Shown: positions 15,818 through 23,988, counted from the first letter of the stretch. The stretch: 32,837 nt of DNA from an uncultured Eubacteriales bacterium (GCA_905198155.1 CAJKBQ010000026.1:1-32837); one strand, 5' to 3'. Program-made: numbers and translations. Notes: a model not told the origin generated them from the letters alone.

Positions 15818-17489
15818 TGTATTTCGGCGGCCGCGGCGTCCAATGCGCACGCCGTTCGGCCAGAATCTGCGCCATTTCTTCGGACGGTTTGCGCACGCCG
15901 TCCGCACCGACCAAGTTCAGCCGCCGCGCCGGCACGTCGATCTCGATCAGATCGCCGTCCGCCACCAGCGCAATCGGCCCGCCGTCCGCGGCCTCCGGGC
16001 TGCAATGCCCAATCACTGGCCCCGTCGATGCGCCGGAAAACCGCCCGTCGGTAATCAGCGCGATGGAACGTCCCAGCGCGCCGTCACTGCTGATGGCCTC
16101 TGTGGTGTAAAACATTTCCGGCATTCCGCTGCCTTTTGGCCCTTCGTACCGGATCAAAACGGCGTCGCCCGGCTGTACCGCATGCGTCAGCACCGCGTGC
16201 AGACAGTCCTCTTCGCTGTCGAACGGACGCGCCCGCAGTACGGCGCGCATCATCTCCGGCGGGCACGCCGTGTGCTTAATCACCGCACCCTCCGGTGCCA
16301 GATTGCCTTTCAGCACCGCCACACTGCCGTCGGCGCCAATCGGACGGTCATACGGCCGGATGATGTCCGCCGCCGTCAGCTGCACGCCGTACCGGCGGTT
16401 GAATGCGTCCAAATAAGCCGCACATTTTTCGTAATACCCGTTTCGGCGCAGTTCGTCCAGGTTTTCGCCCAGCGTCCGGCCGGTTACGGTCATTGCATCG
16501 AGGTGCAGGTGCGGCCGGATCTGTTCCATAATCGCCGGAACGCCGCCCGCCGCGTAAAAGCATTCTGCCGGCCAGCGCCCCGCCGGACGGATGTCCAACA
16601 GATAATGCGCGCCGCGGTGCAGCCGGTCGAACGTGTCGCCCGTCAGCGGAATGCCCAGCTCGTGCGCAATGGCCGGGAGGTGCAGCAGGCAGTTGGTGCT
16701 GCCGGAAATCGCTGCATGAACCAGAATGGCGTTTTCAAAGCTGTCCGCCGTGACGATATCCGACGGCCGCAGCCCAGCCTGTGCCAGCCGCACCGCCTGG
16801 TGCCCAGCTGCCCGTGCCGCCTCGGTCAACCCGGAATCGGCCGCAGGCATCAGCGCCGTGCCCGGCAGCGCCAGCCCCAGCGCTTCGGCCATGATCTGCA
16901 TCGAGGACGCTGTCCCGATGAACGAACACGCGCCGCATCCGGGGCAGGCGTGGTGTTTGGCCCAGTCGAGCGCGGCCGGTTCGATCTCGCCGCGTGCTGC
17001 CCGCGCACTGTATGCGCCCAGCTGTTCCAGCGTCAGCATCTCCGGCCCGGCCTGCATCGTGCCGCCCGGCACGAATACGGACGGGATGTTTACCCGCGCC
17101 ATCGCCATCAGGCAGCCCGGCACGCCTTTGTCGCAGCCGGACAGGTACACTGCCGCGTCAAACGGCGTGGCGCACGCGTGGATTTCCATCATGTTGGCGA
17201 TCATCTCGCGGCTGGCCAGGCTGAAATTGATCCCGTCGGTGCCCTGGCTTTCGCCGTCGCAGATGTCGGTGCAGCAATATCGCGCGCCAAAGCCGCCTGC
17301 TTCGGCAACGCCGCTGCGCACCGCCTCCGCCAGCGCGCCCAGATGGACGCTGCCGGGGTGGCTGTCGCCCGCAGTGCTGTCGATCAATACCTGAATTTTC
17401 CCAAGATCCTCCGGTGTCCACCCGGTACCGATGCGCAGCGGATCCAGTTCCGGCGCAATCGCCCGCATTTTTTGACTCATCAGTTCCAT
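15729..17489 (-). CDS. IlvD/Edd-family dehydratase (sugar-acid or dihydroxy-acid dehydratase)
   Basis: This 586-residue iron-sulfur enzyme removes water from an aldonic or dihydroxy acid to give a 2-keto acid. Three cysteines sit where the family places its cluster ligands: C77 in CTDICDGES, C119 in SGCDKGVPG and C188 in CPGCGACS, followed by GTASSM. The C-terminal DGRFSGASTGPVIGHCSPEA, then DGGPIAL, is the family's active-site loop. Length fits both IlvD and sugar-acid dehydratases. ATG 17489 has AGGAG 8 bases upstream. The gene starts 14 bases after the GH110-like gene, with which it is cotranscribed, so a sugar acid such as an aldonate is more likely than the valine-pathway substrate. A fragment of a near relative is at 10702-10790. 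Confidence 0.9.
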   Translation of the reverse strand: MELMSQKMRAIAPELDPLRIGTGWTPEDLGKIQVLIDSTAGDSHPGSVHLGALAEAVRSGVAEAGGFGARYCCTDICDGESQGTDGINFSLASREMIANMMEIHACATPFDAAVYLSGCDKGVPGCLMAMARVNIPSVFVPGGTMQAGPEMLTLEQLGAYSARAARGEIEPAALDWAKHHACPGCGACSFIGTASSMQIMAEALGLALPGTALMPAADSGLTEAARAAGHQAVRLAQAGLRPSDIVTADSFENAILVHAAISGSTNCLLHLPAIAHELGIPLTGDTFDRLHRGAHYLLDIRPAGRWPAECFYAAGGVPAIMEQIRPHLHLDAMTVTGRTLGENLDELRRNGYYEKCAAYLDAFNRRYGVQLTAADIIRPYDRPIGADGSVAVLKGNLAPEGAVIKHTACPPEMMRAVLRARPFDSEEDCLHAVLTHAVQPGDAVLIRYEGPKGSGMPEMFYTTEAISSDGALGRSIALITDGRFSGASTGPVIGHCSPEAADGGPIALVADGDLIEIDVPARRLNLVGADGVRKPSEEMAQILAERRAHWTPRPPKYTRGVMRLFCQLAASPMKGAYLEFGPKENG

Positions 17490-17503
17490 TTCAAGCGCTC
17501 CTT

Positions 17504-19204
17504 TTATAAATTCCGCAAAGGCTCCATTTCCGCCGTGCCGCACCGCTGCACGCAAATCCCGTCTCCGACGGACGGATGCACCGGCAGCGATGGGTCGCAC
17601 CGGAACGAATTCCCGCGGAACACCAGTTCTGCGATCTGCTCCGCCCGTAAAATACGCGGTGCGGACTGTACGAACCGGTTGTTCAGAATCTGAATTTTTC
17701 CGTGAAAAAATCCGTCCGCGCATGGCGTGCGCAGCCTGGGGACGATGGAAATGGCAGTGCCGCCGGCGTACGCGCTGTTGGTGAAGTCGCAGTCGCGGAT
17801 GGTGACATCCGTAACCGCGCCGCTTTCGTACCAATCGCACAGTTCGCCGCCGATTTGAATCCCGGCGTTCATATTATAAAACCGGCAGCGTTCCACTACG
17901 GTGCGCCCGGCGGACGACAGCAGAAATCCGCGCGGCCGGTTGTACCCGGATTCGCAGTCCGCAATGTACACCTCCGGTGCGGTGGAGCGGTTTTCCAGCA
18001 CGTCGTGCGGTCCAATCGGCGGCAGCGGCGCGTCCAGTGTGACCGCCAGCGCATTCGGTTCGCGCAGCTCCGACGCGACCACCGTGCGCAGCGCGCGCGT
18101 CTGCGTATGGTCGCTGTCAATCAGTGCCATGCGGTCGCCCGGCCGGAACAGATTGATTCCCTGCTGCTGATGATGGCCGAACCCGCAGATCACCGTGTCG
18201 GCCGTCGGCTGCGCGGTGCAGCACGCGTAAATGCCGTGAATATTGCAGGCATCGTCGTTCATCGAAATGAATTTGCAGTTCGTGAGCGCAATTCGGCCGC
18301 GGCAGTTGACAAAATGCGTTGCATCGGCGCTGACAGAGATCATCCGGCCGGATCCCGGCCGCGGTGCTGCGACTACGTCGTGCAGCGTCAGGTTTTCGGA
18401 CAGCTGCGCGATTACGCCCATGGAGGCGGTGTGGTACAGCCGGACGGATTCCAGCCGCACCGCCCGCGATTCGGTGATGAATATGCCGGGGAATTCGCGC
18501 GTGGTGTGTGGCATCAGCAGGTGATTGCCGGGCGTGTACGCAAATCCCAGGTCGCCGTGAATACATACGGTGTGCGGGTCGGGCTGCGAAAGCGTCACGT
18601 CGCGGAACATCCCGCGCAGAAATCCGTGGTCTTTGGGCGCGCCGGTGTACAGAAATACGGGCGGCGTGACCGGGGACGGATACGTCGCGCCGTTTTCGTC
18701 CCGCAAAAATTCAATCGCAAAGACTTTTTCGCGCACCTCGTCCGGTGCATCCGGCGACGGAAAGCAGAACCGGCCGTCCGGCGTGACCGTGCAGGGCGCG
18801 TCGCCGCCGAAGCGCAGCACCGTTTGCGTCCGGTCGGAAGAGACGATTTCCGGCTGCGCGAAAAATGGCGTATGATAGTCGATGGAGAGATTTTTCACCA
18901 CCACGTCGTCCGAATGATCGACCACGAACGGCAAAATCCGTCCGTGGAAAATCAGGTCCGCGCCGCCGCCGTCGATCACAATGCCGCGCTTCCCGGCCAG
19001 CCGGAACGCGATGGGCTTGTTGCCGCCGTCGTTGTTGGAAATGAAGTAGGTGGCAACCGGCGCGCCGTCCGGGAAGAGGTGCAGCGTTCGTCCGCCGAGC
19101 AGCAGTGTGCCGCCGTCCGGCAAATCGCGCACGGCCGCCGCAACCGCCGGGGTGGCATTGCCGTTCTGAATCAAATGGGTGTAGGCTTCGATCGAAAGAA
19201 TCAT
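17504..19204 (-). CDS. Right-handed beta-helix glycosidase, GH110-like (alpha-1,3-galactosidase type)
   Basis: This 566-residue protein has no signal peptide. It resembles GH110 alpha-galactosidases in the N-terminal stretch: HLFPDGA, then YFISNNDGGNKPIAFRLAG, VIDGGGADLIFHGR and FVVDHSDDVVVKNLSID, which form the first turns of a parallel beta-helix. The motif FISMNDDACNIHG contains the paired Asp residues expected at the GH110 active site. The known family releases terminal alpha-1,3-linked galactose, as in blood group B structures; activity here is inferred from resemblance. ATG 19204 has AAGGAG 9 bases upstream and a promoter at 19239-19267. It heads a two-gene operon with the dehydratase. 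Confidence 0.75.
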   Translation of the reverse strand: MILSIEAYTHLIQNGNATPAVAAAVRDLPDGGTLLLGGRTLHLFPDGAPVATYFISNNDGGNKPIAFRLAGKRGIVIDGGGADLIFHGRILPFVVDHSDDVVVKNLSIDYHTPFFAQPEIVSSDRTQTVLRFGGDAPCTVTPDGRFCFPSPDAPDEVREKVFAIEFLRDENGATYPSPVTPPVFLYTGAPKDHGFLRGMFRDVTLSQPDPHTVCIHGDLGFAYTPGNHLLMPHTTREFPGIFITESRAVRLESVRLYHTASMGVIAQLSENLTLHDVVAAPRPGSGRMISVSADATHFVNCRGRIALTNCKFISMNDDACNIHGIYACCTAQPTADTVICGFGHHQQQGINLFRPGDRMALIDSDHTQTRALRTVVASELREPNALAVTLDAPLPPIGPHDVLENRSTAPEVYIADCESGYNRPRGFLLSSAGRTVVERCRFYNMNAGIQIGGELCDWYESGAVTDVTIRDCDFTNSAYAGGTAISIVPRLRTPCADGFFHGKIQILNNRFVQSAPRILRAEQIAELVFRGNSFRCDPSLPVHPSVGDGICVQRCGTAEMEPLRNL

Positions 19205-19238
19205 GTCGGTTTTCTCCTTGCAAAGTGGGGTTGGGTTG

Positions 19239-19267
19239 ATTATAGCACAGCCGCGCGCAGAAAGCAA
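19239..19267 (-). promoter_or_regulatory. Promoter of the GH110-dehydratase operon
   Basis: On the minus strand TTGCTT (19267-19262) and TATAAT (19244-19239) are 17 bases apart, 35 bases before the start codon. The -35 box is imperfect, which would suit regulation. Confidence 0.7.
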
Positions 19268-19306
19268 GGGCGAAATGTTGCAGGGTCACGTCTGGCAGGG
19301 AAAAGG

Positions 19307-19338
19307 AAAAACCGCCGCACATTTGTGCGACGGTTTTT
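19307..19338. terminator. Terminator of the tRNA-Lys gene
   Basis: A stem (19307-19320 with 19325-19338, one mismatch) is flanked by A and T runs, so it can work in either direction. On the minus strand it begins 2 bases after the tRNA 3' end. Confidence 0.85.
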
Positions 19339-19340
19339 TC

Positions 19341-19416
19341 TGGTGATCCATCGGGGATTCGAACCCCGGACACCCTGATTAAAAGTCAGGTGCTCTGCCA
19401 GCTGAGCTAATGAATC
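19341..19416 (-). tRNA. tRNA-Lys (anticodon TTT)
   Basis: The minus strand folds into a full cloverleaf of 76 nt. The acceptor stem is GATTCAT with ATGGATC (one T-G pair), the anticodon loop is CTTTTAA with TTT at 19383-19381, and the T arm is CCGGGGTTCGAATCCCCG. The CCA end is encoded. A perfect promoter and a terminator flank it, so it is a single-gene unit. Confidence 0.97.
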
Positions 19417-19440
19417 GTGTGCTCTGCAATCAGCTTGATT

Positions 19441-19469
19441 ATTATATCAAATCCCGACGCAAAAGTCAA
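19441..19469 (-). promoter_or_regulatory. Promoter of tRNA-Lys
   Basis: On the minus strand TTGACT (19469-19464) and TATAAT (19446-19441) are 17 bases apart, about 25 bases before the tRNA 5' end. Confidence 0.88.
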
Positions 19470-19518
19470 GCCCTTTTTCGATATTTCTCAGTTTTTTTTG
19501 AGAATTTGCAGAATTCGC

Positions 19519-19547
19519 TTGCATCCGCGCGCAATCTCTGCTATAAT
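19519..19547 (+). promoter_or_regulatory. Promoter of the AraC-glycosidase-isomerase operon
   Basis: TTGCAT (19519-19524) and TATAAT (19542-19547) are 17 bases apart. A second possible -10, TACAAT at 19615-19620, lies closer to the gene but has no clear -35, so the main start is probably near 19554 with a leader of about 80 bases. Confidence 0.75.
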
Positions 19548-19636
19548 CGAGCCAAAGATTGACCGAAAAATCCATAAAGCAAAATCGTGCATGGAAATCC
19601 CGCGCGAAGTTTGCTACAATAAAGGAGCGGGTTCCA

Positions 19637-20503
19637 ATGAAAACCGTAAAGTGGACGCAGCTGGCGTCAATGGACTACGGCGTGACGAATGTGCTGGCGC
19701 ACCGGCAGTATTGGTCGGTCGGCGCCCGGTGGCAGACGCCGCCTGGCGGGCGGGTCAATACCGCCGTGCTGATTCCGCTGCGCACCGCCGTAACATATCA
19801 GCCGGAGCGCGCGCCGCAAACGGCGCAGCCGGGTGATTTGGTGCTGATTCCGCAGGGCGTGCAGTATACCTGCCGGTTCGACCCGGCCGCCGCACCGCCG
19901 CCGGATGTGGCGCTGCCGCCGCAGTTTACATCGCTGTTTTTCGGTGCGGAATTGCGGGACGCCGACGGCGCGCCGTTCACGGCGGGGACGTCCATCCGCA
20001 TCCTGCACCCCGCGCAGCCGGAATGGTTCGTGCGCGCCGTGCTGCACATGGCGCAGACCGCCTGCGGCCCCGTGCCTGCACGGCTCAACGGCGAGGCCCT
20101 GCGGTTTCTGACGGAATTATCCATGCAGGCACGCCCCGCCCCGCAGGACGCCGCCCAAATTCAGGCAGCGCTTCGGGAAAACACCGACGCTTCCATCGCC
20201 CAGCTGGCCGCCCGGTGCGGGATGAGCGAATCCACGTTCCGCCGCGCGTGCCGGGCGCTGACGGGGCTGCCGCCGGTGCAGTACCAGCGCCGCGTCCGCA
20301 TGGCGCGCGCCTGCCGCCTGCTGGAAGCGGGGGAGCTGCGCGTATGCGACGTCGCGCAGGAGTGCGGCTTCCCCGACGAATTCTATTTCAGCCGCGTGTT
20401 CCGCCAAACGATGGGCTGCGCGCCGGGCGAATACCGCGACCGCGCCGCCCGAACCCGCGCCGCCGCGCCGGACTACCGCGACAATCAACCGAAGGAGACT
20501 TGA
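19637..20503 (+). CDS. AraC-family transcriptional regulator, first gene of a mannoside-type operon
   Basis: This 288-residue regulator has an N-terminal cupin-like sensor (PPGGRVNTAVLIP, GDLVLIPQGVQYTCRF) and a C-terminal AraC DNA-binding domain. The two helix-turn-helix units are SIAQLAARCGMSESTFRRAC and RVCDVAQECGFPDEFYFSRV, followed by FRQTMGCAPGEYR. ATG 19637 is supported by AAAGGAG 9 bases upstream. The last bases contain the ribosome site of the glycosidase gene, which begins 3 bases after the stop, so regulator and enzyme are coupled. It probably activates its own operon in response to a glycan breakdown product; the ligand is unknown. Confidence 0.92.
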   Translation: MKTVKWTQLASMDYGVTNVLAHRQYWSVGARWQTPPGGRVNTAVLIPLRTAVTYQPERAPQTAQPGDLVLIPQGVQYTCRFDPAAAPPPDVALPPQFTSLFFGAELRDADGAPFTAGTSIRILHPAQPEWFVRAVLHMAQTACGPVPARLNGEALRFLTELSMQARPAPQDAAQIQAALRENTDASIAQLAARCGMSESTFRRACRALTGLPPVQYQRRVRMARACRLLEAGELRVCDVAQECGFPDEFYFSRVFRQTMGCAPGEYRDRAARTRAAAPDYRDNQPKET

Positions 20504-20506
20504 AAA

Positions 20507-22393
20507 ATGTTGGGAGAACAATCGTTTATCACCGGAATCAACTACTGGGCGTCGCACGCCGCCATCCATATGTGGCACGACTGGGACGCCGCCGTCGTCG
20601 ATGCGGATTTTGCCAAGCTGAAATCCGCCGGGATCACCATGCTGCGGGTGTTCCCGCTGTGGCCGGACTTCCAGCCGCTGTGCGCGATGGAAACCCCCGG
20701 CGGCGTCCGCGAATATCGTCTGGGCGAAGACCCGCTGCCGGACACCGAGGCCGGACGCGCCGGCGTCAGCGAGACGGCCTGCGCCCATTTCGACGAATTC
20801 TGCGACCTGGCAGAGCGCCACGGTATGCGCCTGCTTGTCGGTCTGATTACCGGCCACATGAGCTTCCGCAATTATTACCCGCCGGCATTCGCCAACCGCG
20901 ATATGCTGACCGATCCCGTGGTGCTGCGGTGGCAGCTGCGGTTTGTGCGCTACTTCGTCCGCCGGTTCCACACGCGCGCGTGCATCGCCGGGTGGGATTT
21001 GGGCAACGAGGTCAACAACATGAAATGCACCGCCGATCAGGCGTATGTCTGGATGTCGGCGATCTCGGACGCCATCCGTTCGTGCGACCCCGACCACCCG
21101 GTCGTATCCGGCATGGGGCGCAACGCGATAAATCCCGGCGCGCCGTTTAACCTAGCGGACGCCGGCGAACTGATGGACGTCCTGACTGTCCACCCGTACA
21201 ATATATTCACCGCGCCGGAGGACCCGCTGACCTCCATCCGCGCGATTCATACCCCCGCCATCGATACCAATCTCCACACGCAGGTGGGCGGCAAACCGGC
21301 ATTCGTGCAGGAATTCGGCGCCATCGGATACATGACCTGCACCGAAGCGACCGAGCGCGATTTTTACCGCGCCGTGCTGTACGATTGCTGGGCGCACGGC
21401 TGCGGCGGCGCGATGTGGTGGTGCGCGTTCGACCAGGATCAAATGACCTATGCGCCGTACGATTGGAACAACATCGGCAGCCAATACGGATTTTTCCGTT
21501 CCGACGGCACCGAAAAACCGATTGCCGCCGCCAACCGCGATTTCCGCGCCCAGCTGGACGCGCTCTCGTACGCGCAGCTGCCCCCGGCGATTACGGACGG
21601 CGTGATCCTGCTGCCGCGCGACAGCCGGCTGGAAACGCTGCGCGCGGCTGCCCTTATGGCGATGCATGCCAACCGCACGCTGACGTTCTGCGACCCGCTG
21701 ACGCAGCCGATCCCGGACGCGCCGCTGTATGTGATGCCGAGCGTCCAGTCGAATCACGCCATTACACGGCACCGGCTGCTGCCGCTGCTCGACCGGGTGC
21801 GCGCCGGGGCGACGCTGTATCTCTCGCTGGACGGCGGCCTCTTCCGCTGGATGCCGGAACTGGCGGGCGTTTCGTTCGCCGACCGGTCAGACGCGCCCGG
21901 CGCGCGCAGACTGGAAATTGACGGGAAACAATTGCCCGTTACCGGCGGCAAATCCTACACCCCCGCGGAGATTCACGCCGAAGTGCTGGGCACAGTGGAC
22001 GGCGTCCCGGCATTTTTCCGCCATGCATACGGCGCGGGGACGATTTATCTGCTGACCGTGCCGATCGAGCGCACAGCCGGTGCGCAGCCGGGCGCATTTC
22101 ACCGCCCCGACGCGCCGGACTACGCGGCGGTCTACCGCAAAATTGCATCGCAGTCCGCCCGCGCAGCCGACAGCACCAACCGCTTCGTGCGCCTGACGGA
22201 GCATCCGCTGGACGACGCGCACCGCGTGCTGGTCGCAATCAATTACAGCGCCCAGCCGCAAACCGCCGCGCTGCGCTTGCAGCCCGGCTGGCGAATCGAA
22301 GCGATTGACCGCGGAATTTGCACCGACGGCGTGCTGTCCGTCCCGGCGGACGACGCCGCGCTGGTGCGCATTTGCAGGGGGGACGCGCAATGA
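20507..22393 (+). CDS. Clan-A glycoside hydrolase (GH5/mannanase-like) with C-terminal GATase-like region
   Basis: This 628-residue protein has no signal peptide, so it probably acts on imported oligosaccharides. The first 340 residues form a TIM-barrel glycosidase: GINYWAS at the start, LRVFPLWPDF, the acid/base E168 in WDLGNEVN, and the nucleophile E269 in AFVQEFG. This pattern fits retaining clan GH-A enzymes such as GH5 beta-mannanases and mannosidases. Residues 360-500 (YVMPSV, LYLSLDGG) resemble the class-I glutamine-amidotransferase-like domain seen in GH42-type enzymes, followed by a small beta-sandwich. AAGGAG lies 9 bases before ATG 20507. The ATGA overlap with mannose-6-phosphate isomerase supports a mannose-containing substrate. 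The exact family is uncertain. Confidence 0.72.
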   Translation: MLGEQSFITGINYWASHAAIHMWHDWDAAVVDADFAKLKSAGITMLRVFPLWPDFQPLCAMETPGGVREYRLGEDPLPDTEAGRAGVSETACAHFDEFCDLAERHGMRLLVGLITGHMSFRNYYPPAFANRDMLTDPVVLRWQLRFVRYFVRRFHTRACIAGWDLGNEVNNMKCTADQAYVWMSAISDAIRSCDPDHPVVSGMGRNAINPGAPFNLADAGELMDVLTVHPYNIFTAPEDPLTSIRAIHTPAIDTNLHTQVGGKPAFVQEFGAIGYMTCTEATERDFYRAVLYDCWAHGCGGAMWWCAFDQDQMTYAPYDWNNIGSQYGFFRSDGTEKPIAAANRDFRAQLDALSYAQLPPAITDGVILLPRDSRLETLRAAALMAMHANRTLTFCDPLTQPIPDAPLYVMPSVQSNHAITRHRLLPLLDRVRAGATLYLSLDGGLFRWMPELAGVSFADRSDAPGARRLEIDGKQLPVTGGKSYTPAEIHAEVLGTVDGVPAFFRHAYGAGTIYLLTVPIERTAGAQPGAFHRPDAPDYAAVYRKIASQSARAADSTNRFVRLTEHPLDDAHRVLVAINYSAQPQTAALRLQPGWRIEAIDRGICTDGVLSVPADDAALVRICRGDAQ

Positions 22394-23367
22394 TCTGGAA
22401 ATTGCAGCCCAACCGCGTCCGGCGGGCGTACTTCGGCGGCGAACACATCGACGCCCTGCACGGCGACCCGCCGGTGCGCGGCCGTTATCCGGAGGAATGG
22501 ATTGCATCGTGCGCGGCGGCGTTCAATCCCGACTGTCCCAAACCAAACGAAGGGTACAGCGCGCTCCCGGACGGCACGCTGCTGCGGGATCTGCTGACCG
22601 ACCGGCCGGAATTGCTCGGCCGCCCCGGTCCCATGCGGCTGCTGCTGAAGCTGCTGGATGCGGGGGAGCGGTTGGTGATTCAGGCGCACCCGACGCGCCC
22701 GTTTGCCAAGCAGTTTTTTCACAGTGCGTTCGGCAAAACGGAATGCTGGTACTTCCTGAATGACGGTGCGGTCTACATCGGCTTCCGCCCGGGGATCACG
22801 CAGGCCGCGTGGCGCGCGTGCTTTGCGTCGCAGGACATCGATGCGATGCTGGGGCTGCTGCACCATGTGCCGGTGCGGCGCGGCGAGATGGTTTTTGTTG
22901 CCGGCGGCGTCCCGCACGCGATTGACAGCGGCAGTTTCCTCGCCGAATTGCAGGAACCGACCGACCTGATGGTTATCCCGGAGCGGGTTACGCCGTCCGG
23001 TGTGCATTTGGCGGACGAAAAGCTGCACGGCGGGCTGGGGTTCGACCGGATGTTCGACTGCTTCACCTACGATGGCGTCACGGAATCGGAGCTGCGGGCG
23101 AAATATTGGGTGCCGCCGCGCCCGGTGGACGCCGTGCAGACCGTCCTGCTCGACCGCGACACCACCGACCAGTTCCGCATGGTACGGCTGTGCGTGTCCG
23201 GCGCGTACAGATACCCGCTGCCCGGTTACGCCGTCGCCGTCGCAATCGACGGCAGCGGCACGCTGAATGGTGCGCCGGTGCGCACGGGGGATTCGTTCTT
23301 CATCGATGCGCAGACGGACGCGCTGCGGCTGGACGGTACGTTTACGCTGCTGGTGTGTACGGAATAA
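22390..23367 (+). CDS. manA: Mannose-6-phosphate isomerase, class I
   Basis: This cytosolic zinc enzyme interconverts mannose 6-phosphate and fructose 6-phosphate, feeding mannose into glycolysis. The zinc ligands are visible: Q98 and H100 in VIQAHPT, E118 in KTECWY and H176 in GVPHAID. The protein has 325 residues, as usual for the short bacterial type I form, with the second cupin domain at the C-terminus (YAVAVAIDGSGTL). It starts inside the stop codon of the glycosidase gene (ATGA) and is the last gene of the operon, followed by a hairpin at 23377. Free mannose would need a kinase, which is not in this window, or uptake by a phosphotransferase system. Confidence 0.92.
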   Translation: MIWKLQPNRVRRAYFGGEHIDALHGDPPVRGRYPEEWIASCAAAFNPDCPKPNEGYSALPDGTLLRDLLTDRPELLGRPGPMRLLLKLLDAGERLVIQAHPTRPFAKQFFHSAFGKTECWYFLNDGAVYIGFRPGITQAAWRACFASQDIDAMLGLLHHVPVRRGEMVFVAGGVPHAIDSGSFLAELQEPTDLMVIPERVTPSGVHLADEKLHGGLGFDRMFDCFTYDGVTESELRAKYWVPPRPVDAVQTVLLDRDTTDQFRMVRLCVSGAYRYPLPGYAVAVAIDGSGTLNGAPVRTGDSFFIDAQTDALRLDGTFTLLVCTE

Positions 23368-23376
23368 TCGGACAAA

Positions 23377-23413
23377 ATCGCCGCCCCGGTGCAGTTTATG
23401 CCGGGGCGGCGAT
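23377..23413. terminator. Hairpin between manA and the convergent small gene
   Basis: A perfect 13-bp GC-rich stem (23377-23389 with 23401-23413) lies 9 bases after the manA stop and 15 bases after the end of the minus-strand gene. There is no long T run; it may end both transcripts. Confidence 0.6.
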
Positions 23414-23428
23414 GCGGTTTGTGCGGAC

Positions 23429-23581
23429 TTAATCTGCCGGTTTGTCGCGCGCCCGGCGGCATTTTTTGCGCAGCGGGCAGTGCGCGCAGGTGCGGAACCG
23501 GTCGCTTTTGCACAGGTACACCGCCGCCGACACCAACCCTGCGACGGTCACGCCGCAGATGATCCATTCGGTCACGCTCAT
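23429..23581 (-). CDS. Small Cys-rich single-pass membrane protein (FeoB-associated type)
   Basis: This 50-residue protein has one N-terminal membrane helix (WIICGVTVAGLVSAAVYL) and a basic cytoplasmic tail with CAHCPLRKKC. This layout is that of the small FeoB-associated Cys-rich membrane proteins found next to ferrous iron transporters in Clostridia. No feoA or feoB lies in the window, so it is either an orphan or a similar protein with another role. ATG 23581 is chosen because GGAGGTGG lies directly upstream; a longer frame from 23635 has no ribosome site. Confidence 0.65.
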   Translation of the reverse strand: MSVTEWIICGVTVAGLVSAAVYLCKSDRFRTCAHCPLRKKCRRARDKPAD

Positions 23582-23628
23582 TGAACCACCTCCGGGACTA
23601 AGATATGCATTTTTTTGCGAAAAGATGT

Positions 23629-23657
23629 TTGACATTTGGCCGGATTGGTGATATAAT
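23629..23657 (+). promoter_or_regulatory. Promoter of tRNA-Leu
   Basis: A consensus promoter, TTGACA (23629-23634), 17 bases, TATAAT (23652-23657), ends 12 bases before the tRNA. Confidence 0.92.
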
Positions 23658-23669
23658 GAAAGAAAATAT

Positions 23670-23753
23670 GCGGAAATGGCGGAATGGCAGACGCGCTGGT
23701 CTTAGGAGCCAGTACCATTTGGTGTGTGGGTTCAAGTCCCATTTTCCGCACCA
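23670..23753 (+). tRNA. tRNA-Leu (anticodon TAG)
   Basis: This 84-nt class II tRNA has the 7-bp acceptor stem GCGGAAA with TTTCCGC, anticodon loop CTTAGGA with TAG, a long variable arm and an encoded CCA end. Its 3' third is repeated at 23849-23874 by the adjoining palindromic element. Confidence 0.96.
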
Positions 23754-23874
23754 GCGGAAAATGGGACTTGAAGGACTGCGCGGCACAGAGCGGACGTCCA
23801 GTGGACGTCCGCGACCGCGCACGACCAAGGGCGCCCGGCGCCCGCGAATCAAGTCCCATTTTCCGCACCAGCGG
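23732..23874. repeat. Palindromic element duplicating the tRNA-Leu 3' end
   Basis: The last 22 bases of tRNA-Leu plus four following bases (23732-23757) recur exactly at 23849-23874, a 117-bp period. In addition, the 18 bases at 23754-23771 are the exact reverse complement of the shared tRNA part, so the copies form both direct and inverted repeats. Inside lie further perfect palindromes, including GCGGACGTCC with GGACGTCCGC around a 3-base loop, and GGGCGC with GCGCCC. No protein is encoded; it looks like a small structured insertion next to a tRNA. Confidence 0.85.
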
Positions 23875-23909
23875 GAAGCAAATTCCACGCCCCAAAAGCA
23901 GCTGCAACT

Positions 23910-23939
23910 GCGGGTCAAACCGTGTAGCGGGTCAAACCG
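23910..23939 (+). repeat. 13-bp direct repeat between tRNA-Leu and trpS
   Basis: GCGGGTCAAACCG occurs at 23910-23922 and 23927-23939, with four bases between. The region from 23875 to 23988 otherwise holds no gene or clear regulatory motif. Confidence 0.6.
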
Positions 23940-23988
23940 CCTGCATCTTTTCTGCGCCGCGAACTTGCTTTCCGTATCACCGTACCCC

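Noticed and set aside
15691..16110. Continuation of the M20 frame to a stop at 16110
   Set aside because: From about 15690 the frame is antisense to the intact dehydratase gene and has no M20 features.
23732..23874. att site of an integrated phage or island at tRNA-Leu
   Set aside because: The repeats are only 117 bp apart and no integrase or phage gene is present in the window.
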